A stretch of 64,000 nucleotides of DNA from Campylobacter ureolyticus (GCF_013372225.1 NZ_CP053832.1:682001-746000); one strand, 5' to 3'; counted from the stretch's first letter, positions 42,695-52,572 are shown. The notes: generated by a model from the sequence alone, not told the origin. Numbers and translations are program-made.

Positions 42695-42722
42695 CTCACA
42701 ATTTTTTATTAAGGATATTAAA

Positions 42723-44273
42723 ATGAGGTGCTTTTTAAGATTTACTTTGATTTTTATCTCTGTTTTTGGTTTGAGTGTTGCAAAAGATACTTTAAATTTT
42801 GCAGTTTCAAAAAATGTTGGTCCTTTAAATCCTCATCTTTACTCACCAAATGAGATGTTTGCACAAAATATGGTTTATGAGGGTCTTGTTGATTATAGCG
42901 AAAGTGGAGTTATTCCAAAACTAGCCTTGAGCTGGGAAATTTCTAAAGATGGAACTAGCTACATTTTTCATTTAAGAAAGGACGCTGTTTTTTCAAATGG
43001 TGAAAAATTTAATGCAAGTGCTGTAAAATCAAATTTTGATGCGATCATGGATAATAAAAAAAGACATTCTTGGCTTGAATTGACTAATATCATAAAAAGT
43101 TATGAAGTTAAAGATGAATATACTTTTGTTTTAAATATAGATCATCCTTATGAACCTACTTTAAGAGAGCTTGCACTTGTTAGACCATTTAGATTTATAG
43201 CACCAACTGCCATGATTAATGGTGGCACAAAAGATGGTATAAAAGAAGCAATTGGAACTGGAGCGTATATTTTAAAAGAATCAAAACTTGGAGTTTATGA
43301 TAAATTTGTAGCAAATAAAAAACACTATGAATTTAATCCAAAATATGATGAAATTTTAGCAAAAGTAATTCCAGATCCAAATACAAAAGTAATAGCTTTA
43401 AAAACCGGTGAAGTTGATTTAATCTATGGAAATGGTCAAATCACACTTGATAGTTTTAATGAGCTTAAAAAAGATTATCCTACTATCATTTCAAAGCCAA
43501 TGCTTACAACGACTTTAGCATTAAACTCGTCTAAATTTCCAACATCAGATTTAAGTGTAAGAACTGCTTTAAATATGATTTTAGATAAAGATATGATTAA
43601 CGAAAAACTTTTTTATAAAACTCAAAAAAAGGCTGATTTTTTATTTAATCCAAATTTAGAAGGTGCAAATTTATACGTTAAACCTTATGAATTTAATATA
43701 AATAAAGCAAATGAAATTCTGGAAAATGATGGTTGGATTTTAAAAGGTGATATTCGCTATAAAGACAACAAACCTTTAAATTTAGAATTAGTATATATAG
43801 GAAGTGACACAGCACAAAAAGGAATTGCAGAAATACTACAAGCAAATGCTAAAAAAATTGGTGCAAATGTTGAGCTTATAGCACAAGAAAGCACTATTTT
43901 TTATAAAAGACAAAAAAATGGAACTTTTAATTTAATTTTTAATAACACTTGGGGAGCCCCGTATGATCCAGTTGCTTTTTTAGCTTCCATGAGAGCACCA
44001 TCTCATGCTGATTTTATGGCTCAAAGTGGGCTTGAAAACAAGGCTTTAATTGATAAAAAGATTACAGAAATTTTATCAACACTTGATGTGGATAAAAGAA
44101 ATTCCTTAATAAAAGAAGTTCTTACTATTTTGCATAATGAGGCTATTTATATCCCAATCACTTATATGACAGATCAAGTAGTTTATAGAAAAAATGTTGA
44201 TGGGGTAAGTTCTGATATCGTTAAATATAATATTAAATTTTGGGAATTTTATCCTGTAAAAAATAAAAGGTAA
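42723..44273 (+). CDS. nikZ: Nickel ABC transporter, periplasmic binding protein
   Basis: A 516-residue family-5 solute-binding protein with a signal peptide (1-20, ending GLSVA). LNFAVSKNVGPLNPHLY and NMVYEGLVDY form the N-terminal lobe landmarks, and AIGTGAYILKES and LALNSSKFPTSDLSVR follow. It resembles the NikA/NikZ branch and, with the four downstream genes, has the same order as nikZYXWV of C. jejuni. It would bind Ni2+ (probably chelated) for hydrogenase or urease maturation. An AAGGATATTAAA ribosome binding site precedes the ATG. Confidence 0.88.
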   Translation: MRCFLRFTLIFISVFGLSVAKDTLNFAVSKNVGPLNPHLYSPNEMFAQNMVYEGLVDYSESGVIPKLALSWEISKDGTSYIFHLRKDAVFSNGEKFNASAVKSNFDAIMDNKKRHSWLELTNIIKSYEVKDEYTFVLNIDHPYEPTLRELALVRPFRFIAPTAMINGGTKDGIKEAIGTGAYILKESKLGVYDKFVANKKHYEFNPKYDEILAKVIPDPNTKVIALKTGEVDLIYGNGQITLDSFNELKKDYPTIISKPMLTTTLALNSSKFPTSDLSVRTALNMILDKDMINEKLFYKTQKKADFLFNPNLEGANLYVKPYEFNINKANEILENDGWILKGDIRYKDNKPLNLELVYIGSDTAQKGIAEILQANAKKIGANVELIAQESTIFYKRQKNGTFNLIFNNTWGAPYDPVAFLASMRAPSHADFMAQSGLENKALIDKKITEILSTLDVDKRNSLIKEVLTILHNEAIYIPITYMTDQVVYRKNVDGVSSDIVKYNIKFWEFYPVKNKR

Positions 44274-44277
44274 AATT

Positions 44278-45222
44278 TTGTTTAAATTTATATTAAAAAG
44301 AGTTTTTCTCATAGTTCCACTTCTTTTTGGTGTTTCTATATTTGTTTTTTTTATTTTAAGACTTAATGGAACAGATGCCGTTTTAAGTTATTTAACAGTT
44401 TCAGGTATAGTTCCAACTGATGAAGCAATAAATGAGGCTAGAGTTCATCTTGGGCTTGATAAGCCGATTTTAATGCAATATATTTTATGGCTTAAAGATG
44501 CTTTGATGCTTGATTTTGGAACTTCGTATTTAACTAATAGAGATGTAATGGGCGATATGATTTATTATTTGCCTGCTACTTTAAAACTTGCTGGTTTTGC
44601 ACTTTTTATAACTTTGGTTGTTTCTATTCCTGTTGGGATAATTTGTTCCATATATAAAGATAGTTTTTTTGATTATATCATAAGGTTTTTTTGCTTTTTA
44701 GGGGTTTGTACTCCAAATTTTTGGCTTGGTCTTTTACTTGTTGTATTTTTTTCCATAAAGCTTGGTATTTTACCCCCTTTTGGAATTGGCGGCATAAGTC
44801 ATTTGATAATGCCTGCATTTTCAATAGCTTTTATGTCAATGGCTATAAATATAAGATTTATAAGATCAAATATGCTTAATATAAAAAATGAAAGATTTGT
44901 ATATTACGCAAAACTTCGTGGCGTTAAAATGAGAAAAATCCAAACAAATCATATATTTTTAAATGCTTTGATTCCAGTTGTTACAGCTATAGGAATGCAC
45001 ATTGGAGAGCTAGTAGGTGGAGCTTTGATAGTTGAAAATATTTTTGCTTATCCAGGAGTTGGAAGATATGCGGTAAGTGCTATTTCAAATAATGATTATC
45101 CTGTAGTTCAATGTTTTGTCTTAATGATGAGTTTTGTTTTTATAGTGATAAATTTAATAATAGATATAGTTTATGCTTTAATTGATCCTAGAATTCGTTT
45201 GGGATTAGAGAGTTCAAAATGA
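44278..45222 (+). CDS. nikY: Nickel ABC transporter, permease 1
   Basis: A 314-residue DppB/NikB-type permease with a TTG start 4 bp after the nikZ stop. The first transmembrane helix (RVFLIVPLLFGVSIFVFFIL) is followed by a long periplasmic loop (DEAINEARVHLGLDKP) and a core of five helices. The EAA-like motif is YAKLRGVKMRKIQTNHIFLN, and GELVGGALIVENIFAYPGVG is a family hallmark. It forms the membrane channel with NikX. Its stop overlaps the nikX start (ATGA). Confidence 0.9.
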   Translation: MFKFILKRVFLIVPLLFGVSIFVFFILRLNGTDAVLSYLTVSGIVPTDEAINEARVHLGLDKPILMQYILWLKDALMLDFGTSYLTNRDVMGDMIYYLPATLKLAGFALFITLVVSIPVGIICSIYKDSFFDYIIRFFCFLGVCTPNFWLGLLLVVFFSIKLGILPPFGIGGISHLIMPAFSIAFMSMAINIRFIRSNMLNIKNERFVYYAKLRGVKMRKIQTNHIFLNALIPVVTAIGMHIGELVGGALIVENIFAYPGVGRYAVSAISNNDYPVVQCFVLMMSFVFIVINLIIDIVYALIDPRIRLGLESSK

Positions 45223-46040
45223 AAAAAATTGAAGTCATTGTCATATTTTTATCTTTGGTTATCGTTTGTTTAGCATTTTTTGGTGAGTTTTTTGCCACAC
45301 ATGATCCAAATTTAATTGATTTATCAAATAAATTTGCTCCAATTTCAAAAGAGCATTTTTTAGGAACAGACCATCTTGGAAGAGATGAGTTTTCTAGGCT
45401 AATGTATGGTGCAAGTTTGTCTTTAAAGTCAGTTTTTATAACGCTTTTATTGATTTTAATTATAGGTGTTGGCGTTGGGTCATTTTCAGGATTTATTGGC
45501 GGGCGAACCGATATGATAATCATGCGATTTTGCGATGTTTTTTTGAGTTTTCCCACTGTTGTTTTGGCTCTATTTTTAGTAGGAATTTTAGGAATTGGTT
45601 TAGTGAATGTAATAATTGCCATAGCTTTAACTCACTGGGCTTGGTATGCTAGGATAGTAAGATCAATCGTAATAAGTTTAAAAAATAAAGAGTATGTTTT
45701 AATAAGTAAAGTAAGTGGAGCAAGTCCATTTGTAAATTTTAAAAAAAATATGTTAAAGCCTATTTTTTCTCAAATCATAGTCTTAGCAACTCTTGATATC
45801 GGTCATATCATGCTTCACATTTCAGGACTTAGCTTTTTAGGGCTTGGTGTAAAAGCTCCAACACCTGAATGGGGGATAATGATAAGTGATGCAAAAGAAT
45901 TTATTTTTACAAACTCACAACTTATTCTATATCCAGGACTTGCTATATTTTTTGTTGTTTGTGTTTTTAATATTTTAGGAGATATTTTAAGAGATAGATT
46001 TGATTTAAATACGGAGTTTAAAAGCCATGAGTGTCATTGA
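45219..46040 (+). CDS. nikX: Nickel ABC transporter, permease 2
   Basis: A 273-residue DppC/NikC-type permease. The N-terminal helix is followed by HFLGTDHLGRDEFSRLMYGA, the signature of this family. The later core holds VSGASPFVNFKKNML (EAA loop) and HISGLSFLGLGVKAPTPEWG. About six transmembrane helices. It pairs with NikY. It overlaps nikY by 4 bp and nikW by 14 bp. Confidence 0.9.
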   Translation: MKKIEVIVIFLSLVIVCLAFFGEFFATHDPNLIDLSNKFAPISKEHFLGTDHLGRDEFSRLMYGASLSLKSVFITLLLILIIGVGVGSFSGFIGGRTDMIIMRFCDVFLSFPTVVLALFLVGILGIGLVNVIIAIALTHWAWYARIVRSIVISLKNKEYVLISKVSGASPFVNFKKNMLKPIFSQIIVLATLDIGHIMLHISGLSFLGLGVKAPTPEWGIMISDAKEFIFTNSQLILYPGLAIFFVVCVFNILGDILRDRFDLNTEFKSHECH

Positions 46041-46779
46041 AATACAAAATTTAAACATAACTTATAAAGAAAAAACTCTTTTAAACAATATTAATTTATC
46101 TATAAAAAGTGGAAAGATAACTGCATTGATTGGCAAGAGCGGAAGTGGTAAAACATTAACTGCAACTGCATTAAACGGCTTTTTGGCTTCAAATTTATCT
46201 CTAAATTTTGATCTATTTTTAGATTATAAAAAAATCTCATCTCTGTCAAAAGGTTTTTTTGCAAATATTATGCAAAATCCAGCTTCTGCATTTGATCCAC
46301 TCCACACTATGGGCCATACAGCAAAAGAAAGTTTAAGCGCCTTAAATTTAAAATTTGATAAAAATGAAGTTTTAGAAGCTTTTAAAGATGTTGGGCTTGA
46401 AAAAAGAGTTTATGATCTTTATCCTTTTGAAATGAGTGGAGGAATGTTGCAAAGAGCAATGATAGCTATAGCATTGCTTCAAAAATCTCCTTTTTTAATA
46501 GCAGATGAACCAACAACTGATCTTGATTTGATAGTTCAAGGTAAAATTTTAGATATATTAAAAGAAATTTGTACTAATAAAAATGTTGGAATTTTACTTA
46601 TAACACATGATTTTGGTGTAGTTGCCAAGATTGCGGATGATGTTTTTGTAATAGATGATGGCAAAATTATAGAAAAAGGTGGGATTAGGGAAATTTTTAA
46701 TTTTCCAAATCATGAAATCACAAAAGCTCTTATAAATGCACATTTAAGCCTATATGGAATGAATAAAGATGAAAAATAA
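46027..46779 (+). CDS. nikW: Nickel ABC transporter, ATP-binding protein 1
   Basis: A 250-residue ABC ATPase of the NikD/DppD type. Walker A is GKSGSGKTL, the Q-loop is IMQNPASAFDPLHTMG, the degenerate signature is MSGGMLQR, Walker B is LIADEPTTDLD and the H-loop is ITHDFG. It overlaps nikX and nikV, consistent with coupled translation of the importer's five subunits. It energises nickel uptake together with NikV. Confidence 0.9.
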   Translation: MSVIEIQNLNITYKEKTLLNNINLSIKSGKITALIGKSGSGKTLTATALNGFLASNLSLNFDLFLDYKKISSLSKGFFANIMQNPASAFDPLHTMGHTAKESLSALNLKFDKNEVLEAFKDVGLEKRVYDLYPFEMSGGMLQRAMIAIALLQKSPFLIADEPTTDLDLIVQGKILDILKEICTNKNVGILLITHDFGVVAKIADDVFVIDDGKIIEKGGIREIFNFPNHEITKALINAHLSLYGMNKDEK

Positions 46780-47557
46780 AATAGAAGTTTTAAAAGTAGA
46801 AAATTTAAATTTTGAATATGAAAATTACTCGCTCTTTAAGAAAAAGACGAGCAGAAGTGTTTTAAGCTGTATAAATTTATCTTTAAAAAATGGTGAAATT
46901 TTAGGACTTTTAGGGCAGAGCGGAAGTGGAAAAAGCACTTTAGCTAAGATAATTATAGGAATTTTAAAAGCAAAAGAGGGAAATATTTTTTTAAATGAAA
47001 ATAAAATATCACTAAATTCTTTATCAAAAAGAAGAGAATTTTATAAAAAAGTTCAAATAGTTTTTCAAGATAGTGTAAGTTCTACAAATAAAAGTTTAAA
47101 AATTTATTCCATTATAGAAGAGCCACTTTTATATCTTAGTTCTTTAGATAAAAATGAAAGAGAAAAAAGAATTTATGAGGTTATTGATTTTGTTGGATTA
47201 AATAAAAATATTTTGGACAAAAAAGCTGCTTTTATAAGTGGTGGTGAACTTCAAAGAGTTTGTATCGCAAGAAGTTTGGCTATAAAACCTGAAATTTTAA
47301 TATTTGATGAGGCAACTTCTTCTGTTGATTTAATAAAGCAAATTCAAATTTTGAATCTAATTAAAAATTTAAAATCCAAATTTAGTATGATTTTTATAAC
47401 ACATGATATAAGACTTGTTAATTTACTTTGTGATAGGGTTGTTCTTCTAGATGATGGAAAAATCATAGAAGAGGTTTTGGTTGGTGGTGGGCTTAAATTT
47501 AAAAGTCAGATTGGTAAAAATTTATTAAATGAGGTTTTACCAGCAATGCCAAAATAG
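46769..47557 (+). CDS. nikV: Nickel ABC transporter, ATP-binding protein 2
   Basis: A 262-residue ABC ATPase of the NikE/DppF type. Walker A is GQSGSGKST, the Q-loop is VFQDSVSSTNKSLKI, the signature is ISGGELQR, Walker B is ILIFDEATSSVD and the H-loop is ITHDIR. It is the last gene of nikZYXWV and is followed by 447 bp without a supported gene before the convergent kdsB. Confidence 0.9.
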   Translation: MKNKIEVLKVENLNFEYENYSLFKKKTSRSVLSCINLSLKNGEILGLLGQSGSGKSTLAKIIIGILKAKEGNIFLNENKISLNSLSKRREFYKKVQIVFQDSVSSTNKSLKIYSIIEEPLLYLSSLDKNEREKRIYEVIDFVGLNKNILDKKAAFISGGELQRVCIARSLAIKPEILIFDEATSSVDLIKQIQILNLIKNLKSKFSMIFITHDIRLVNLLCDRVVLLDDGKIIEEVLVGGGLKFKSQIGKNLLNEVLPAMPK

Positions 47558-48004
47558 CGTTTTAAAATCACACTAAATTTGACTATATTTTGCTAATTCG
47601 TAAAATGTGTTTCTTAGAATTTGATACAAAACTTGTCAAAATTTATGATTTAAATATAAAAGATGAGATATATAATGTAAAAAATAAACCATGAAGTAAA
47701 TAAATATCAAAATAGTTATACTTATACAAATTTTAAAAGAAATAATGAGTTTATTTTTTATGTTAATAGTGTTTTAGAATAGTTGTTATGTGTACTTTAA
47801 TAAAAAAATTATTATAAACAGAAACTACTTTGCTTGTTTTTTAAAAAAGTAGTGGATATAAAATTTTACAATTTAGGTAAAATTTATAGTTTTAGTATGG
47901 ATAGAAATTTAATTGATAAACAAATCTATGAAATCATAACTTGACTTGCATCTTAACTAAATTTATAAAAAATAAACCATAATTTTATGGTTTATTAAAA
48001 ATTA
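47558..48004. other. 447-bp gap with a possible split small ORF
   Basis: No gene is supported. One frame reads MCFLEFDTKLVKIYDLN... (47605-47694) and the next frame continues INHEVNKYQNSYTY... to 47781. Joined, they would make a protein of about 58 residues, but there is no ribosome binding site. The right end holds the kdsB-side terminator. Confidence 0.4.
47971..47996 (-). terminator. Terminator of the nadE-kdsB operon
   Basis: A perfect 10-bp stem AATAAACCAT / ATGGTTTATT with a 6-nt loop. Read on the minus strand it is followed by a run of T, so it is a good intrinsic terminator for the operon ending with kdsB, 9 bp after its stop. Confidence 0.75.
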
Positions 48005-48727
48005 TTATAGCTTATTTTTAAATTTTTTAAGTGCCAGCTCCAAATCTTCTTTTGTATCAATTCCAATGCTTTTGGTATCAAGCTCACACATTGCGATTTT
48101 TTTACCATTTGATAAGGCGCGAAGTTGCTCAAGTTTTTCTGTGTTTTCTAAAATGCTTTCATCAAAATCACAAAACTCATTTAGGCTTTTTACACTATAA
48201 GCATAAATTCCAATATGTCCTTTATAATCATCAAAACTTTCTCTTGGATATGGAATTTTTGCCCTTGAAAAATAGATTGCGTTATTTAGATTATCGCAAA
48301 CAACTTTTACCAAATTTGGATTGTCCGCATCACTTTGACTTATTTTTTTATACGCGCTTGCCATGAAATAACCTTTTTTTGTTATGGCAATATTTGCAAA
48401 TTCTTTAAATTTAGCTAAATTTTTAGTTTCAAAAAATGGTTCATCGCCTTGTAGGTTGATAATAATCTCATCATCTTTTAGGGCCATTTTTGAAACAGCT
48501 TCATTAATTCTATCTGTTCCGCTATTGTGTGATGTGGAGGTTAAGACTGTTTTAAAACCATATTTTAAAGATATATTTAGGATATCTTCATTATCAACTG
48601 CTATTAAAACATCATCAACTTTTTTAGCATTTTGTGCAGTTTTTATAAACATTGGAACACCACCAATATCAGCTAAAATCTTATCTTTAAAACGAGTTGA
48701 TTTAAGTCTTGCAGGGATTACTATCAT
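48005..48727 (-). CDS. kdsB: CMP-KDO synthetase (3-deoxy-manno-octulosonate cytidylyltransferase)
   Basis: A 240-residue enzyme that activates KDO with CTP for lipooligosaccharide inner-core synthesis. MIVIPARLKSTRFKDKIL is the nucleotide-binding opening; NSGTDRINEA and INLQGDEPF are metal/CTP motifs; YFSRAKIPYPRE and HIGIYAYSV complete the family. The start is the ATG overlapping the thrC stop (ATGA at 48724-48727), preferred over a GTG 12 bp upstream. Last gene of the minus-strand operon. Confidence 0.93.
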   Translation of the reverse strand: MIVIPARLKSTRFKDKILADIGGVPMFIKTAQNAKKVDDVLIAVDNEDILNISLKYGFKTVLTSTSHNSGTDRINEAVSKMALKDDEIIINLQGDEPFFETKNLAKFKEFANIAITKKGYFMASAYKKISQSDADNPNLVKVVCDNLNNAIYFSRAKIPYPRESFDDYKGHIGIYAYSVKSLNEFCDFDESILENTEKLEQLRALSNGKKIAMCELDTKSIGIDTKEDLELALKKFKNKL

Positions 48728-50157
48728 TTTTTTATCCACTCTATTATTGTATTTTTAATCTCTTCTTTTTCGACTATTTTTTTATGCTTTTCTTCATTGC
48801 TAAAAAGAGATAAAATTTCATTTGGAACTTTATCATTAAACTCTTTTGCTAAATTTAGCATATCATTTTTTTCATCTTTTATTTCACCGTTTTTAATAGC
48901 TTTTATCATTGATGGTGTAAATTTCACCCAATGAGCAGTTGATGTTATAACGGTTGGTTTTTTAACTGGTGTAAATTTAAAACAAGTTGCAGTGTGTGGA
49001 TCTATTAATTTTCCTTTTTTGCTAATTTCTTTTATGAAATTTATACACTCCTTATCAGTACAAAATTTCGCCTCAAAACCATTTATTTTAGGTATTTTAT
49101 AGCTTTTATTATCTTTTAAATTTTGCATTAATTCTTTTGTTTTAATATCTCCAAATTTATCAAATAAAAGTCTTTCAACATTTGATGAGACTAAAATATC
49201 CATTGCAGGACTTATTGTTTTAATTAAGCTTTTATTTTTTATATCATAAATTCCATCATTAAAAAGATTTGTCAAAACATTGTTTTCATTGGAAGCTATT
49301 TTTATAACATCAATTTTTGCCCCCATTTTTTTAGCATAATACGCTCCTAAGGCGTTTCCAAAATTCCCACTTGGAACTATAATGTCAAATGTTTCGTTAC
49401 CTTTTAAAATACCGTTTTTAAGGAAATTTACATAAGCATAAAAATGATAAATAATTTGAAATAAAATACGGCCAAAATTTACAGAATTTGCAGCACTTAA
49501 AAATAAATTTTCTTTTTTTAATGTGTTTTTAAAATCCTCATCGCCAAGTAAAGTTTTAAGAGCTTTTTGTGCATCATCAAAATTTCCTTTTATTCCAATG
49601 ACTTTTAAATTTCTATCATTTGAAGTTACCATTTGTAGTCTTTGAACTTCGCTTGTTCCCTCATATGGATAAAGGCAAACCACCTTTACATTTTTTGAGT
49701 TTTCAAAAGCTTTTAATGTGGCTGGTCCAGTGTCACCACTTGTTGCACAAATTATTAAATAATTTTTATCATCTTTTTTTGCAAGTTCATCTATAATTAC
49801 GCCAAAAGGTTGTAAAGCCATATCTTTAAATGCTCTTGTAGGTCCATGATATAACTCGTTGATATATAGATTTTCGCTAATTTTTTCTATTTTTAATGGA
49901 ATGTTTTTATCATCAAATTTATCATACGAACTTAAAGCAAGTTTAAAAATTTCTTCATCTATATCAAAATCAAAACTATTAATTATCTCAAGTGCAAGCT
50001 CTTTGTAGTTTAAATGAATTGCTTTTTTAAAAAATTCATCATCAAATTTAGGAAAATTTTTGGGAACAAAAAGTCCACCAAAATTTGCACTTGGGTTTAA
50101 AAGCGCATAACTTAAAGCAACACTTTGGGTTTTATCTCTTGTGGATGTTAAATTCAT
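48724..50157 (-). CDS. thrC: Threonine synthase
   Basis: A 477-residue PLP enzyme converting O-phosphohomoserine to threonine. The N-terminal FGGLFVPKNFPKF and the PLP-lysine segment HGPTRAFKDMALQP are diagnostic, as are CATSGDTGPATLKA (phosphate binding) and IVPSGNFGNALGAYYAKKMG. The length and extended C-terminus fit the bacterial/yeast-type long threonine synthase. It lies 2 bp after cutA in the operon. Confidence 0.95.
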   Translation of the reverse strand: MNLTSTRDKTQSVALSYALLNPSANFGGLFVPKNFPKFDDEFFKKAIHLNYKELALEIINSFDFDIDEEIFKLALSSYDKFDDKNIPLKIEKISENLYINELYHGPTRAFKDMALQPFGVIIDELAKKDDKNYLIICATSGDTGPATLKAFENSKNVKVVCLYPYEGTSEVQRLQMVTSNDRNLKVIGIKGNFDDAQKALKTLLGDEDFKNTLKKENLFLSAANSVNFGRILFQIIYHFYAYVNFLKNGILKGNETFDIIVPSGNFGNALGAYYAKKMGAKIDVIKIASNENNVLTNLFNDGIYDIKNKSLIKTISPAMDILVSSNVERLLFDKFGDIKTKELMQNLKDNKSYKIPKINGFEAKFCTDKECINFIKEISKKGKLIDPHTATCFKFTPVKKPTVITSTAHWVKFTPSMIKAIKNGEIKDEKNDMLNLAKEFNDKVPNEILSLFSNEEKHKKIVEKEEIKNTIIEWIKK

Positions 50158-50159
50158 TT

Positions 50160-50459
50160 TTATCCTTTTATGCTATTTTTAATCCATTTTTTATATTTTT
50201 TATATACTTTATTAAATTTTAAAGATATTATCTCAGGTGTATCGTAAGAATGGTGTTTTAAAAGAATTTTTTTTACTTTTTTATAGTTATTTGTTTTTAT
50301 GATAAGTTGAAATTCTTTTTCTTTATGAAGTTTTTCTTTCCAAAAATAAAGGCTTTTTATCTTATAAAAATTAACGCAAGCCGCTGCTTTTTTATCAAGA
50401 AGTTTTTTTGATATGAAAATGGCTTCTTTTTTAGATGAAACTGTTGTTAAAACTATCAT
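50160..50459 (-). CDS. cutA: CutA1-like divalent cation tolerance protein
   Basis: A 99-residue protein with the CutA1 pattern: KLLDKKAAACVNF, SLYFWKEKLHKE, IIKTNNYKKV, then HHSYDTPEIISLKF. CutA1 proteins are trimeric, ferredoxin-like and linked to copper or other metal tolerance, although the exact role is unclear. It is unusually lysine-rich. The ATG overlaps the argB stop by 4 bp. Confidence 0.88.
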   Translation of the reverse strand: MIVLTTVSSKKEAIFISKKLLDKKAAACVNFYKIKSLYFWKEKLHKEKEFQLIIKTNNYKKVKKILLKHHSYDTPEIISLKFNKVYKKYKKWIKNSIKG

Positions 50460-51313
50460 TTTACCAAAGTTCCTATGCCAGTATCTGTAAAAATTTCAAG
50501 TAAAATTGAGTGAGAAATTCTACCATCTATGATGTGAGCTCCATTTACACCATTTTTTACACACTCCAAACAAGCATCTATTTTTGGTATCATGCCTCCA
50601 CTTATCGTGCCATCATTTTTAAGATTTTGAATTTCATCGCTATTTAAAGTGCTTATTAATTCACCATTTTTATCTAAAACGCCTTTTGTATCTGTTAGAA
50701 AAATAACCTTATCAGCTTTTATACATTTTGCGATGCTACTTGCACAAAGATCAGCATTTACATTATAACTTTGTGAATTTTCACCAACTGAAATTGGCGC
50801 GATAACAGGTATATATCCACCATCTAAAATATAATCAAGCATATTTTTATTTACACTATTTATTTCCCCAACAAAGCCATAAGCTCCATTTTTAAGTGGT
50901 TTTGAGCTAAGTAAGTGCGAATCTTTTCCACTAAGCCCAATTGCTTTTGCACCATTTTCATTTAAAAGTGCAGTTATTTCTTTATTTATTAGACCACTTA
51001 GTACCATTTCAACAACATCGATAGATTCTTTTGTTGTAACTCTAAGACCGTCTTTAAACTCGCTTTTTATTCCAAGTCTATCGAGATAATGATTTATTCT
51101 TTTTCCACCGCCATGAACCACTATAACCCTTATGCCAACCATACTCATTAGCACTATATCTTTTGCAAAATCATTTTTAAGCTCCTCGTCTATTTGAGCT
51201 GAGCCTCCGTATTTTACAACAAAGATTTTATCTTTAAATTTTCTTATGTATGGTAAAGCTGAGAGGATTATCTCAGCTGTTCTTGACTTCGCCATTTTTA
51301 ATTTTTTTTGCAT
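50456..51313 (-). CDS. argB: Acetylglutamate kinase
   Basis: A 285-residue amino-acid kinase phosphorylating N-acetylglutamate in arginine synthesis. KYGGSAQ and VHGGGKRINHYL form the phosphate/substrate loops; VNADLCASSIAKC and FLTDTKGVLDKNGELI are family motifs, and GGMIPKIDACLEC ends the active site. The N-terminal helix before the kinase core could fit the arginine-sensitive hexameric type. The ATG overlaps the stop of the YdhR-like gene (TAATG). Other arg genes are not nearby. Confidence 0.94.
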   Translation of the reverse strand: MQKKLKMAKSRTAEIILSALPYIRKFKDKIFVVKYGGSAQIDEELKNDFAKDIVLMSMVGIRVIVVHGGGKRINHYLDRLGIKSEFKDGLRVTTKESIDVVEMVLSGLINKEITALLNENGAKAIGLSGKDSHLLSSKPLKNGAYGFVGEINSVNKNMLDYILDGGYIPVIAPISVGENSQSYNVNADLCASSIAKCIKADKVIFLTDTKGVLDKNGELISTLNSDEIQNLKNDGTISGGMIPKIDACLECVKNGVNGAHIIDGRISHSILLEIFTDTGIGTLVK

Positions 51314-51618
51314 TATTTTGTTTTAAAATTTGTAATTTTACTTAGTTCATCGTTTGTATTTAAAATTTCGTAAGTGAAATTTGATGCTACACCAAAATCA
51401 GAAAGTCTTTTTTTATGCATTGTGATATAGTTTTTAGCATTTTCTTCATTATCAAATGCATATATTCCGCCAGCTTTTTTATCGTCTTTGTTTTCTGTCC
51501 AAATTTTCCATAAAAAGCCTTTTTCTTGATTTATAGAATTTGCTAAATCCTTACACTCTTTATACATCTCATCGCCAAAACCGCCTTTATAGTCAAATAA
51601 TACTTGCAAAATTACCAT
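51313..51618 (-). CDS. YdhR-like small monooxygenase-type protein
   Basis: A 101-residue dimeric alpha-beta barrel type protein. VILQVLFDYKGG..., GFLWKIWTENKDDKKAGGIYAF and the helix NAKNYITMHKKRL match the YdhR/putative monooxygenase family. No cofactor residue is visible and no substrate is known. An AAAGGGGAAAAA ribosome binding site precedes the ATG. It lies in the operon between lpxK and argB. Confidence 0.75.
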   Translation of the reverse strand: MVILQVLFDYKGGFGDEMYKECKDLANSINQEKGFLWKIWTENKDDKKAGGIYAFDNEENAKNYITMHKKRLSDFGVASNFTYEILNTNDELSKITNFKTK

Positions 51619-51657
51619 TTTTTCCCCTTTAAAAATTTATCTTATTTTAGCATATTC

Positions 51658-52572
51658 TTACTTTATGTAATTTGAAATAGCTTTTATAAGAGTTTGACTA
51701 AGTGAAATTTCAAGTTTTATAATTGAAATTGGCAAACCAAAATCCTTGATTTTAACATAATCTTTCATTGTAATTAGAAGTGAAGTTGCATTGTATTTTT
51801 CTATAATTTGAGAAAGTTCATCTTTTGTAAAAGCATGATGATCTGGGAAAAATTCTTTCCCGACACATTTATTAAAATGCTCTTCTAAGCGGTTTGGATT
51901 TGCAATTGCAGTTACTAAAACCATATTCTTAGTTTCATTTTCTATAAGAGAGCACTTTTTGTTTTCACTATTTTCTACTATAAAGTCTCCAAATTTATAA
52001 AAAAACAGTGGATATCTATAAGCTCCACTTGGTAAAGTAAAGTTAAAATATGGTCTAATCGGTGGTTTTAGTAAAATATTAAATTTCTTAATATTAAATT
52101 TAGAAAACCCATCATCTAAAATAATTAAATTTGCTCCTAAACTTTTAGCTTTTTGTATTGCATTTATCCTATTTTCGCTAACTATTACATTTGCGTTATT
52201 TAGTGCATATTCCATAGCTTCATCGCCACTTTGTTTTACATCAACTAAAATTTTATTATCGATGCAAACTTCAACTAAGCCTTTAGAAGATCTTTTATAT
52301 CCTCTTAAAATTATAAATATTTTATAGTTTTTACTAAAATATCTATAAAGTGCAAGCGTTAATGGGGTTTTTCCACTCCCTCCAACTATTAAATTTCCAA
52401 CACTTATTATTTTTATATCAAGATCTTTTTCTTTGCTTAAAATTTTTTTAATAATTACTATAAAAGCGTAAATATAGCTTAGCGGAAGCAGTATTTTTGC
52501 AATGAATTTTTGCCAAAAATTTGGTGAGTAAAAGTATTTGTTTACCCAGTTGTGAAAATTTTTTTTATACAT
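51658..52572 (-). CDS. lpxK: Tetraacyldisaccharide 4'-kinase
   Basis: This 304-residue membrane-associated P-loop kinase phosphorylates the lipid A precursor at the 4' position. The N-terminal hydrophobic helix (FIAKILLPLSYIYAFIVI) anchors it. VGNLIVGGSGKTPLTLAL is the Walker A-type loop, QSGDEAMEYA and LILDDGFSKF are family motifs, and VLVTAIANPNR lies in the second domain. The start overlaps the degT-like gene by 8 bp. Its presence with kdsB indicates a lipid A-KDO surface glycolipid. Confidence 0.93.
   Translation of the reverse strand: MYKKNFHNWVNKYFYSPNFWQKFIAKILLPLSYIYAFIVIIKKILSKEKDLDIKIISVGNLIVGGSGKTPLTLALYRYFSKNYKIFIILRGYKRSSKGLVEVCIDNKILVDVKQSGDEAMEYALNNANVIVSENRINAIQKAKSLGANLIILDDGFSKFNIKKFNILLKPPIRPYFNFTLPSGAYRYPLFFYKFGDFIVENSENKKCSLIENETKNMVLVTAIANPNRLEEHFNKCVGKEFFPDHHAFTKDELSQIIEKYNATSLLITMKDYVKIKDFGLPISIIKLEISLSQTLIKAISNYIK

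Larger units (their letters stand above)
42340..42722. other. 383-bp regulatory gap before nikZ
   Basis: Non-coding AT-rich DNA. It holds a perfect 9-bp palindrome GTTTATAAT-ggt-ATTATAAAC (42446-42466), a longer hairpin at 42608-42637 and the NikR-like site and -10 box of nikZ. Confidence 0.6.
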